DNA from: Mycobacterium scrofulaceum
Lineage (GTDB): Bacteria > Actinomycetota > Actinomycetes > Mycobacteriales > Mycobacteriaceae
NCBI RefSeq assembly: GCF_002086735.1
Contig: NZ_MVIJ01000019.1
Span: 1-64,000, forward strand
Direction: 5' to 3'
Length of the DNA: 64,000 nucleotides
This document shows, piece after piece, positions 16,147-23,662 of this stretch. Position numbers and translations under genes: made by a program. The notes beneath the pieces were generated by a model. That model ran no database searches. It was given only the letters and a program-made list of their open reading frames with translations, and was not told where the DNA came from. The first letter of the stretch is position 1. Each line of letters starts with the position of its first letter.

Positions 16147-17001
16147 TTGCGCGCTGTGGTGCTCAGGGACGGCCGGCTAGGGGTCCGCGAGACGCCCGAC
16201 CCGCAGCCCGGGCCCGGTGAGTTGTTGTTGCGCACGCTGCGCCTCGTCGACGGCGGGGCGGGCGGAATGCGGATCATCGGCCAGCATCCCGAGGCGCAGG
16301 GCAGTTTCGCCGAGCTGCTGGTGGTTTCGGAGGTCGCGGCCAAGGCGGTCGCGGGCGATGTTTCCAATGACGCCGTCGCGCTGACCGACGCCTTCGCGGT
16401 CGGCGAGTTCTACGTCCGGTCGGCGCGGATGCAACCGGGTGAGGTCGCCATGGTGATCGGCGCCGGGGCCATCGGGCTCTCGGCCGTCGCCGCCCCGGCC
16501 GGCCGTGGCATCGAGCCGATCGTCGTGTCGGACTACAAATCCGACCGCCGCGAGCTGGCCCGCGAGCGCTTCGGCGCGCACCTCGTGGTCGACCCCGCCC
16601 AGAAATCTCCGTCCGACGCGTTCAACGAGGTCCGCGCGCAGCGCGGATTGCCCGGCCCGGCAGTCGTTTTCGAGTGCGTCGGCGCCCCCGGACTGATCCA
16701 GCGGATCGTCGAATCCGCCGAGATGGGCACCCGGCTGTACTGCGGGGGCGGCTGGTACACCGGTGACACGCTCGACATCACCGCCGCCACCCGCCAGGGC
16801 GTCACCATCCAATTCGGCGGCGGTCCGCACCCGCAGGGCTGGTACGGCACGCTCGACGCCATCGCGGCGCGGAGGCTTGACGCGCTGCCCAGTGTGGGCA
16901 AGATCATCACCCTCGAGGAAGTGCCCGACGCGCTCGAGCTGGCCCGCCGGTCGGACGGCCCGCCGCGGATCGTGGTCCACCCGAACGGAGACCCGACATG
17001 A
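16147..17001 (+). CDS. MDR zinc-type dehydrogenase with internal in-frame deletion
   Basis: A 284-residue medium-chain dehydrogenase/reductase relative. The N-terminal strand (MRAVVLRDGRLGVRETPDP), the cofactor loop VIGAGAIGLSAV (about 103-114) and the whole C-terminal half are good. However, the family's catalytic-zinc region, including the Cys-x-x-Asp-His and GHE motifs, is missing. LLLRTLR near residue 32 (about nt 16240) jumps straight to LVDGGAGGMRIIGQH. Family members are near 350 residues, so about 65-70 residues were lost without a frameshift. It starts with TTG 16147 and overlaps the next gene by 4 nt. It is probably catalytically dead or changed in function. Confidence 0.75.
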   Translation: MRAVVLRDGRLGVRETPDPQPGPGELLLRTLRLVDGGAGGMRIIGQHPEAQGSFAELLVVSEVAAKAVAGDVSNDAVALTDAFAVGEFYVRSARMQPGEVAMVIGAGAIGLSAVAAPAGRGIEPIVVSDYKSDRRELARERFGAHLVVDPAQKSPSDAFNEVRAQRGLPGPAVVFECVGAPGLIQRIVESAEMGTRLYCGGGWYTGDTLDITAATRQGVTIQFGGGPHPQGWYGTLDAIAARRLDALPSVGKIITLEEVPDALELARRSDGPPRIVVHPNGDPT

Positions 17002-17411
17002 CCGAACGCGAAGACCGCCAGGACATCTGCGAGCTGCTGGTCCGCTACGCCACCGGGATCGACCGGCGCGACTGGTCGCTGTTTCGCACCGTGTTCACCG
17101 CCGACTGCCAACTCGACTACGGCGAGATCGGCGCGTGGACCGGCGTCGACGCGGTCGCGGACTTCATGGAGCGGGTGCACGCCCTGGCGGGGCACACGCT
17201 GCACCGCCTGACCAATCAGGCGGTCACGGTCGACGGCGACCGCGCGACGGCGCGGACCTACATCGACGGGCTGATCATGGCCGCGGACAACGACTCCGGG
17301 GTCAACGCTATCGGCTTCTACGACGACGAGATCGTGCGCACCGCGGAGGGTTGGCGCGTCGCGCGCCGGCGCTACACCCAGGTGCGCCTGACGACGGTAG
17401 GGAGTTCCTAG
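16998..17411 (+). CDS. SnoaL-like / NTF2-fold protein
   Basis: A 137-residue protein of the SnoaL_4 type (bile-acid 7-alpha-dehydratase and scytalone-dehydratase-like fold). It opens with EDRQDICELLVRYATGIDRRDWSLFRTVFTADCQLDYG, the standard helix and first strands; a conserved His sits in HTLHRLTNQ and the end is GWRVARRRYTQV. Such proteins dehydrate or isomerise ring ketones or alcohols. Its ATGA start overlaps the stop of the MDR gene and its stop abuts the ATG of the SDR, so the three are one operon. Confidence 0.83.
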   Translation: MTEREDRQDICELLVRYATGIDRRDWSLFRTVFTADCQLDYGEIGAWTGVDAVADFMERVHALAGHTLHRLTNQAVTVDGDRATARTYIDGLIMAADNDSGVNAIGFYDDEIVRTAEGWRVARRRYTQVRLTTVGSS

Positions 17412-18230
17412 ATGGCGTTCGCAACCAAGTACGGGCCGTGGGCGCTGGTGGCCGGCGCCTCGGACGGGCTGGGCGCGGCGTTCGCCCGCGGCCTGGCCGA
17501 TCGTGGCGTCAACGTCGTGCTGATCGCTCGCCGGCAGGCCGTGCTCGACGAGGTCGCGGGGAAGATCCGCGACGATACGGCGGCGTCCACCCGCACCCTC
17601 GCCATCGATCTCGCCGAACCGGGCGCGGCGGCGGCAATCGCCGCCGCGACGGCCGACCTGGAGGTCGGCCTTCTCGTGTATTGCGCGGGCGCCGACCCGA
17701 ACTTCGAGCCGTTCTTGGCCAATCCGATCGCAGTGGCCGAAGCGATGGTGCAACGCAACTGCATGGTGCCGATGCAGCTCTGCCACCACTTCGCCGCCCC
17801 CATGGTGGAGCGGGGTCGCGGCGGCATCGTGCTGTTCGGGTCCGGCGCCGGCCTGGCCGGTGGCGCCAACATGGTCGCCTACGGCGCGACGAAGGCGTTC
17901 GACATGGTGTTCGCCGAGGCGCTCTGGGCCGAGCTGCACGACAAGGGCGTCGACGTCCTGGGCCTCATCCTGGGCAAGACCGATACGCCCGCGCTGCGGC
18001 AACTCGAGCACAGCCGCGGCCAGATCGGTTCCCTCGACGAGGTGCCGCCGGGCGCGGCCGCCGTGGCGGACGTCATTGCGGAGGCGTTCGAGAATCTGGG
18101 CAACGGCCCGACCTTGATGGTCGGCGACATGATGCGCGCGGCCGAACAAATGCTGGCGTCGCTAACCCGCAACCAGGCCGTCGAGCTGTTCGCCCAAGCC
18201 GCGGCCGCAGCCATGGGCCCCGACGAATAG
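17412..18230 (+). CDS. Short-chain dehydrogenase/reductase
   Basis: A 272-residue SDR: cofactor loop VAGASDGLGAAF (about 13-24), RR after the second strand (LIARRQA, suggesting NADP), YCAGAD in place of NNAG, catalytic Ser in FGSGAGLAGG and Tyr/Lys in YGATKAFD. The ATG follows the SnoaL stop with no gap. The set MDR-SnoaL-SDR facing IclR/LysR/PrpD looks like a small ring- or side-chain-modifying catabolic cluster, although the MDR member is damaged. Confidence 0.86.
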   Translation: MAFATKYGPWALVAGASDGLGAAFARGLADRGVNVVLIARRQAVLDEVAGKIRDDTAASTRTLAIDLAEPGAAAAIAAATADLEVGLLVYCAGADPNFEPFLANPIAVAEAMVQRNCMVPMQLCHHFAAPMVERGRGGIVLFGSGAGLAGGANMVAYGATKAFDMVFAEALWAELHDKGVDVLGLILGKTDTPALRQLEHSRGQIGSLDEVPPGAAAVADVIAEAFENLGNGPTLMVGDMMRAAEQMLASLTRNQAVELFAQAAAAAMGPDE

Positions 18231-18497
18231 CGGGAACCACCGCCCTGGGCACCGCGTCGTACTGCACGGGGACGCAACCGGGGACAGAAGGTTTGCCAAA
18301 CTTCGCGATCAGGGCAGCCTAACTTTTCTGCCTCGCCGCATCTGGCCAGCAAAGATGAGTTGTGACGCCGGGCGCCTTCTCCGATCGATCACGTTGCTGG
18401 CGGGGGGCTTCGCGGGTAGCTTGGGTAGTCGTTCGGCACGGTTAACCCGGGCGGGGTAACCGCCACAGTCGCCACCCCTCCGTATCGAAGGATGACG
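18231..18497. promoter_or_regulatory. Leader of the exchanger gene with hairpins
   Basis: This 267-bp gap contains GTTTGCCAAAC (18291-18301, odd palindrome), a GGCAG/CTGCC hairpin just after it that may end the SDR transcript, and a larger palindrome GGTTAACCC (18440-18448) / GGGGTAACC (18453-18461) with 8 of 9 pairs matching, 37 nt before the exchanger start. The last could be an operator or a leader hairpin. No known riboswitch consensus was recognised. Confidence 0.45.
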
Positions 18498-19784
18498 ATG
18501 CTCGCCACAGACAGGCCCGCGGCCACGGTTTCGACGGCCGAACGCTCGCGGCGGCGGACCCTGGCCCGCTCGGCATTCATCACCGCGGCGTTCATCGCCC
18601 CGGCGGTGGTGGTACGGACACTCGGGCTGCATCCCGACCCGGTCATCGCCCTGCTGATCTTCGGGGCCGCGGTCGTGTCTGCCAGCTTCTTGCTGGCGTG
18701 GGCCGCCGAGGCGGCCCAGATCGATGTCTCCGGCGGGATGGCGACGGCGGTGCTGGCGCTGATCGCGGTACTGCCGGAGTACGCCGTCGACCTGTACTAC
18801 GCGTACGTGTCCGGCCACAACGCGGATTACACGCAATACGCGGCCGCCAACATGACCGGCTCCAACCGGCTGCTGATGGGACTCGGCTGGCCCGTCGTGG
18901 TGTTGGTCAGCATCGTGGTGGCGCGCAAGGCCGGTTCCCAACGGGCCACCGGCTTGGCGCTGCAGCCAAGCAACCGGGTCGAACTGGGATTCCTGTTGAT
19001 CGCCGGCATCATCGCGTTCGCGATACCGGCGAGCGGCCAGATCCATTTCGGGCTGGGGCTCGCGCTGCTGGCGTGGTTCGGGTTCTACCTCTACAAGGTC
19101 GGCCACGGCGACGTGGAGGAGCCCGATCTGATCGGGACCGCCGCCGCCCTCGGGGAGCTCCCCGATCGGCGTCGGCGCATCGTCGTCGTGAGCCTCTTCC
19201 TGGCGTCCGGCGCGGTGATCCTGCTGTGCGCCAAGCCGTTCGCCGACAACCTGGTCGCCGCCGGCACCGAACTGGGCATCGACCGGTTCCTGCTGGTCCA
19301 GTGGCTCGCACCGCTCGCGTCGGAAGCCCCGGAGTTCATCGTCGCGACCATCTTCGCCGCCCGGGGCAAGGGCACCGCGGCCATCGCCACCCTGATCTCC
19401 TCCAAGGTGAACCAGTGGACGCTGCTGATCGGGTCGCTGCCGATCGCCCACCTGCTCGGCGGCGGCGGGTTCTCCCTGCAGCTCGACCCGCGTCAGGTGG
19501 AAGAAGTGCTGCTGACGGCCACCCAAACCATGATGGGCGTGGCGCTGCTGTTGGCGCTGCGCTTCCAGCGCGGCGCCGCGTGCGCGCTGCTGGCCTTGTT
19601 CGTCGTGCAGTTCCCGATCGCCACCACGCATGGCCGGCTGCTGCTTTGCGGCGTCTACACCGCGGTGGCGGTCGTCGCGCTGGTCCGTTACCGCCGCAAC
19701 CTGCCGGCCACCGTGCGGGCGCCGTTCCTCGGGACCGCCGTCCGGCACAGCGGTCACCCCCACCATCCGGTGCCGGACCCCTGA
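18498..19784 (+). CDS. Na+/Ca2+-exchanger (CaCA) family transporter
   Basis: An integral membrane protein of about 428 residues with roughly ten hydrophobic segments and two alpha-repeats of the CaCA superfamily. Repeat 1 is LALIAVLPEYAVDLYYAYVS followed by AAANMTGSNRLLMGLGWP. Repeat 2 is WLAPLASEAPEFIVATIFAA followed by TLISSKVNQWTLLIGSLP. The acidic residues in PEYAVD and SEAPEF are the expected ion ligands. It should exchange Ca2+ or another cation against Na+ or H+. The start at ATG 18498 is favoured by GAAGGA just upstream; ATG 18492 is an in-frame alternative. The C-terminus is His/Pro rich (HSGHPHHPVPDP). Confidence 0.85.
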   Translation: MLATDRPAATVSTAERSRRRTLARSAFITAAFIAPAVVVRTLGLHPDPVIALLIFGAAVVSASFLLAWAAEAAQIDVSGGMATAVLALIAVLPEYAVDLYYAYVSGHNADYTQYAAANMTGSNRLLMGLGWPVVVLVSIVVARKAGSQRATGLALQPSNRVELGFLLIAGIIAFAIPASGQIHFGLGLALLAWFGFYLYKVGHGDVEEPDLIGTAAALGELPDRRRRIVVVSLFLASGAVILLCAKPFADNLVAAGTELGIDRFLLVQWLAPLASEAPEFIVATIFAARGKGTAAIATLISSKVNQWTLLIGSLPIAHLLGGGGFSLQLDPRQVEEVLLTATQTMMGVALLLALRFQRGAACALLALFVVQFPIATTHGRLLLCGVYTAVAVVALVRYRRNLPATVRAPFLGTAVRHSGHPHHPVPDP

Positions 19785-19818
19785 CCGCCGGGGACCACCG
19801 GCCGTATACGGTCCAGAT

Positions 19819-20658
19819 ATGACTCGAGTGTCGGTGATCACCGGGGGCGCGGGTGGGATGGGGCTGGCGACGGCCAAGGTCGTCGGCCGCGACCACACCG
19901 TGGTCCTCTGCGACGTCAGGCACGACCGCCTGAGGACCGCGGCGGCGACCCTGGAGGGGCTCGGGATCAGCCCCGCGCTGGTCGACTGCGACGTCACCGA
20001 CCGGCGGGCGGTCGCGGGGCTGTTCGACACCGCGAGGAATCTGGGAACGGTCGCCTCGGTCATCCACACCGCCGGGGTCAGCCCGAGCATGGGACCCGCC
20101 GATTACGTCATGCGGACCAACGCGCTCGGCACGGTCAACGTCAACGAGGCGTTCTACCCGGTGGCCGGAGAGGGCTCGGTGATCGTCAACGTGGCATCGA
20201 TGGCCGCCCACATCTTGCCCGCGGAAATGGTTCCGGTAGAAAAGTTTCCGCTCGCGCTGCAGGACGCCGAAGCATTCATGGCCGCCATGATGACGACGTG
20301 TGACATCGTGCCCGAAGAGGGACGCTCCGGCCTCGCCTACGCCATCAGCAAGAGCTTCGTGAAGTGGTACAGCCAGGCGCAGGCGGAGAGGTTCAACGCG
20401 CGCGGACTGCGCATCGTCTCGGTCTCGCCGGGATCCATCGACACGGAGATGGGGCGGCTCGAGGAGCAGGCCGGGGCGGGCGCGATGGTTGCCGAAGCCG
20501 CGGTGCCGCGGTGGGGCAAGCCGGAGGAGATGGCCGAGTTGCTCGCCTTCTGCGCCAGCGACAAGGCGGGTTACCTGACCGGAACCGACATCCTCAACGA
20601 CGGTGGCGTGATCGCCTCGATGGCCGAGCGTGCCAGGGTGGCCGCCGCCAGCGGTTGA
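19819..20658 (+). CDS. Short-chain dehydrogenase/reductase
   Basis: A 279-residue SDR: cofactor loop VITGGAGGMGLA, acidic CDVRHDRLR (NAD preference), IHTAGVSPS, catalytic Ser in VNVASMAAH and Tyr/Lys in LAYAISKSFVKW. An insertion of about 50 residues between Ser and Tyr (HILPAEMVPVEKFPLALQD onward) is longer than normal and may form a substrate lid. It has the mycobacterial arrangement of SDRs that oxidise sterol or terpene alcohols. The start at ATG 19819 is the one that begins the Rossmann fold. It is monocistronic, downstream of the exchanger. Confidence 0.85.
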   Translation: MTRVSVITGGAGGMGLATAKVVGRDHTVVLCDVRHDRLRTAAATLEGLGISPALVDCDVTDRRAVAGLFDTARNLGTVASVIHTAGVSPSMGPADYVMRTNALGTVNVNEAFYPVAGEGSVIVNVASMAAHILPAEMVPVEKFPLALQDAEAFMAAMMTTCDIVPEEGRSGLAYAISKSFVKWYSQAQAERFNARGLRIVSVSPGSIDTEMGRLEEQAGAGAMVAEAAVPRWGKPEEMAELLAFCASDKAGYLTGTDILNDGGVIASMAERARVAAASG

Positions 20659-20728
20659 TCGCAGCGCCCTGTGTTCGGGGCGGCCAAAGCCGCGCCGCGG
20701 CCACGGTGTCGCCACCTATGCCGGGCGG

Positions 20729-20917
20729 ATGCCGCAACGGGTGGCGCGGGCCCGCCTGACCGACCCGTTCTCGTTCTACCGCGGGTCGGCCGCGGTCATA
20801 GCCGCCCGACCTGGTCGGTGCTACACCTACGCCGACAATTCGCTCGACGATCTCCACCAATTGAGCGCCGCTGCGGCGGCCGCTGACATCGAGGTCGCCG
20901 CGGATCCCGCCCGGTAG
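20729..20917 (+). pseudogene. Remnant of a DUF2252 gene
   Basis: A 62-codon open frame whose middle, RARLTDPFSFYRGSAAVIAA, matches the opening motif of DUF2252 proteins (R-x-R-M-x-x-S-P-F-x-F-Y-R-G-A-A-x-x-M-A). The family is normally over 400 residues long, and everything after this motif is absent. The following residues (YTYADNSLDDLHQLSAAAAA) do not continue the domain, or come from its far end after a deletion. There is no good ribosome site. It lies in a 346-bp gap between an SDR and the alcohol dehydrogenase. The DUF2252 assignment rests on one motif. Confidence 0.5.
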
Positions 20918-20942
20918 CGAGTTCCGCGGCCCCCGCCGAGTA

Positions 20943-20956
20943 ATCAATCGATTGAT
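20943..20956. promoter_or_regulatory. TetR-type operator upstream of the alcohol dehydrogenase
   Basis: ATCAATCGATTGAT is a perfect 14-bp palindrome 49 nt before the alcohol dehydrogenase start. The same sequence with one change (ATCAATCGCTTGAT) lies upstream of the Baeyer-Villiger gene at 25490-25503, and a related palindrome lies between the two TetR genes (26226-26243). Confidence 0.75.
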
Positions 20957-21004
20957 AGTATTCGTGCCGGTGCCTGGCCCCGGGTAGAAAGGCGGCACGA
21001 ATCG

Positions 21005-22162
21005 ATGCGAAGCCGCGCGGCCATCCTCTATGAGTACGGCCGTCCATGGTGCGTCGAGGAATTCGAGCTGGATCCGCCCAAGGCGGGCGAGGTTTTGGTG
21101 CGGCTGGCCGCCACGGGACTCTGCCACTCCGACGAGCACATCCGGCAGGGGAAGCTCGCTCCCCCACCGGAAACGTTGCGCGCGTTGGAATTACCCGCCA
21201 TGTCACCGACGATCGGCGGCCACGAGGGCTCGGGCGTGGTGGTCGACGTCGGCGCGGGCGTCGCCGGGTTCGCGCCGGGCGACCACGTGGTGACATCCTT
21301 CGTCGCGGTCTGCGGGCAGTGCCGGTGGTGCGCCTCGGGGATGGAGTACCTGTGCGACACCGGATCGGGGACGCTGGCGCCGGGCATGCCGACGGACGGC
21401 ACCTTCCGCCACCACACCATCGACGGGCGCCACCTCGGCCACGTGTCGAAGATCGGCGCGTTCGCCGAACACACTGTGGTGGCGGCGAATTCGCTGGTGA
21501 AGATCGACCCGCATTTTCCGCTGGTGCCTGCCGCGCTGCTGGCCTGCGCGGTTCCCACCGGGTACGGCTCGGCGGCACGGCGTGCCGGGGTGCGGGGTGG
21601 TGACACGGTGGTGGTGATCGGCACCGGGGGCATCGGCACCGCGGCCGTTCAGGGCGCGCGCATCAGCGGCGCGGCCCGGATCGTCGCGGTCGACGTGAGC
21701 GACTTCAAGCGGACCTCCGCGGTGCAATTCGGGGCCACCCACACCGCCGCGACGGCGGCGGACGCGGTCGAACTGGTCCGCGACCTGACCCGCGGTGTGA
21801 TGGCGGATGCGGTCGTGGTCTCGCCCGCCATGATCGGCGCGGCCGATGTCGGCGCGGCGCTGACGCTCACCCGCAAGGGCGGCACCTGCGTGCTGACCGG
21901 GCTGCCGTCGCCGGCGACCCACTCGATCGCCGTCGCGCTGCAGGACTTCATCCTGATGAACAAGACGTTGTGCGGGACGGTGTTCGGCTCGTGCAACCCC
22001 AAGAGCGACATCGCCCTGCTGGCCACCCTGTACGAGTCGGGCCGGCTACTCCTCGACGAGATGATCACCAGACGCTACCGGCTCGACGACATCAACGACG
22101 CCTACGCCGACCTGACCGCCGGCTGGCTGATCCGCGGTGTCATCGACTTCGGCCTTGCCTAG
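21005..22162 (+). CDS. NDMA-type zinc-dependent alcohol dehydrogenase
   Basis: A 385-residue MDR alcohol dehydrogenase with a complete catalytic site, Cys40 (TGLCHSDEH) and His73-Glu74 (GGHEGSG). The structural zinc site has Cys103, Cys106, Cys109 and Cys117, and the cofactor loop is VIGTGGIGTAAV. Length and motifs fit the actinobacterial NDMA-dependent/Rxyl_3153 subgroup, which often keeps NAD bound and may depend on mycofactocin. A TetR-type palindrome lies just upstream. Its 3' end overlaps the convergent monooxygenase gene by 117 bp. It probably oxidises the alcohol released after Baeyer-Villiger ester cleavage. Confidence 0.87.
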   Translation: MRSRAAILYEYGRPWCVEEFELDPPKAGEVLVRLAATGLCHSDEHIRQGKLAPPPETLRALELPAMSPTIGGHEGSGVVVDVGAGVAGFAPGDHVVTSFVAVCGQCRWCASGMEYLCDTGSGTLAPGMPTDGTFRHHTIDGRHLGHVSKIGAFAEHTVVAANSLVKIDPHFPLVPAALLACAVPTGYGSAARRAGVRGGDTVVVIGTGGIGTAAVQGARISGAARIVAVDVSDFKRTSAVQFGATHTAATAADAVELVRDLTRGVMADAVVVSPAMIGAADVGAALTLTRKGGTCVLTGLPSPATHSIAVALQDFILMNKTLCGTVFGSCNPKSDIALLATLYESGRLLLDEMITRRYRLDDINDAYADLTAGWLIRGVIDFGLA

Positions 22163-23662
22163 CAGCCAGTCTCGCGGCCGCAGCCGCCAGGTGCGGCGGG
22201 CGTATTCCAGTTCGGTGTACGGCCACTGGGTGACGATGCGGCCGCTGGGCGAACGGAAGTAGCTGTCGCACCGGGTCCAGATGGTGCGCTCCAGGTCCGC
22301 GGAAAGCTCCGCGTTGTAACGCTTCTCAGCCTCGGGCCGGACGTCGACGTAACCGCCCCGGCGCGCCAACCTGCTGACCGCGCTCGCGACCAGTCGTGCG
22401 CCGGCCTCGAGGATGTAGACGATCGAGTTGCCGCCCTGGTTGGTGTTCGGGCCATAGAGCATGAAGAAATTGGGAAAGCCGCTGACCGCGACGCCCAGGT
22501 AGGCGCTCGGATCATCGCCCCAGTGGTCGTGCAGCCGGCGTCCCCCACGCCCGATGACGTCGATGCCCGCCAGATAGCGTGACGTCTCGAACCCGGTGGC
22601 CAACACGATCGCATCGACGTCGACCGCCCGACCCGCCGAGGTGCGCACCGACGACGGGCCGATCCGGTCGATGGGCTCGGTGATCAACTCGACGTTGTCC
22701 CGCTGCAGCGCCCGGTAGAACTCATCGCCGAGCAACACCCGCTTGCAGCGGAACGGGTACTCGGGCGTCAACGCCCGGCGCAGCCGCTCGTCGGCGACGG
22801 TGCGCTCGAGGAACGACGTCGCGACATGGGTGCGCGCCGTGACGACGGGGTCGTCGGCGAAGGTCGCCGTGTTGTCGTGCTGAAACTTCCAGATCTGCCA
22901 GCGGGTGCGGCGCACGGCCAGCGGATCGCGGCGGAACCGCGCCAATTCCGCCGCGCTGTAGGGACGGTCGTCCTTGGGCACCATCCACGGCGGCGTGCGT
23001 TGAAAGACGCTGACCCGGTCGGCGACCTTGGCCAGCTCGGGAACGGCCTGGACCCCGCTCGCGCCCGTGCCGACGACGGCCACCTTCTTGCCCGCCAGTT
23101 CGATCCGGTGGTCCCACTCGGCGGTGTGCATCAGCGTGCCGGTGAAGTCGGTGAGGCCCGCGAGGTCGGGAAGCCTTGGGGCACCGAACAATCCGACGGC
23201 GCTCACGACGACATCGGCAGTCAGGGTCAGCGCGTCCCCGGAGCGGTCCAGCCGGCAATCCCAGGACACGCCGTTCCAGCGGACCGAACGGACCCGGGTT
23301 CCCAGCATGAGATGCCGGCGCAGGTCGAAGTCGTCGGCCACCGACTCGAGGTAGGCCAGGATCTCGGGCTGCCGGGCGTAGGTGCGGCTCCAGGATTTGT
23401 TGGGCGCGAACGAGAACGAGTACAGGTGGCTCTGGATGTCGCACGCGGCGCCGGGATAGGTATTGCGCCGCCAGGTGCCCCCGACGCCGTCGTCGCCCTC
23501 GATGATCACCAGATCGTCGATACCGGCCCGGCGCAGCGCGACGGCCGCGCCCAGGCCGCCGAAGCCGGCACCGATGATCGCCACCTTCGGCGGGCGGTGG
23601 CGCCGGGTCGCCGCCCGCAGCCTGCCGACACCGTAGTGCCAGCGGGCGCGCCGGCTGGTCAC
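22046..23662 (-). CDS. Baeyer-Villiger-type flavin monooxygenase
   Basis: A 538-residue FAD/NADPH monooxygenase. GAGFGG (31-36) binds FAD, VGTGASG (197-203) binds NADPH, and the type I BVMO fingerprint F-x-G-x-x-x-H-x-x-x-W is present as Phe173...Gly175...His179...Trp183. GGTWRRNTYPGAACD and FATGFE-like (LATGFETS) motifs are also intact. It starts at GTG 23662, overlapping the stop of the upstream monooxygenase by 4 nt (coupled translation). The C-terminal 39 codons lie antisense to the alcohol dehydrogenase. It should insert oxygen into a ketone to give an ester or lactone; the substrate is unknown. Confidence 0.88.
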   Translation of the reverse strand: MTSRRARWHYGVGRLRAATRRHRPPKVAIIGAGFGGLGAAVALRRAGIDDLVIIEGDDGVGGTWRRNTYPGAACDIQSHLYSFSFAPNKSWSRTYARQPEILAYLESVADDFDLRRHLMLGTRVRSVRWNGVSWDCRLDRSGDALTLTADVVVSAVGLFGAPRLPDLAGLTDFTGTLMHTAEWDHRIELAGKKVAVVGTGASGVQAVPELAKVADRVSVFQRTPPWMVPKDDRPYSAAELARFRRDPLAVRRTRWQIWKFQHDNTATFADDPVVTARTHVATSFLERTVADERLRRALTPEYPFRCKRVLLGDEFYRALQRDNVELITEPIDRIGPSSVRTSAGRAVDVDAIVLATGFETSRYLAGIDVIGRGGRRLHDHWGDDPSAYLGVAVSGFPNFFMLYGPNTNQGGNSIVYILEAGARLVASAVSRLARRGGYVDVRPEAEKRYNAELSADLERTIWTRCDSYFRSPSGRIVTQWPYTELEYARRTWRLRPRDWLLGKAEVDDTADQPAGGQVGVGVVDVVEPVASGDHLVEE

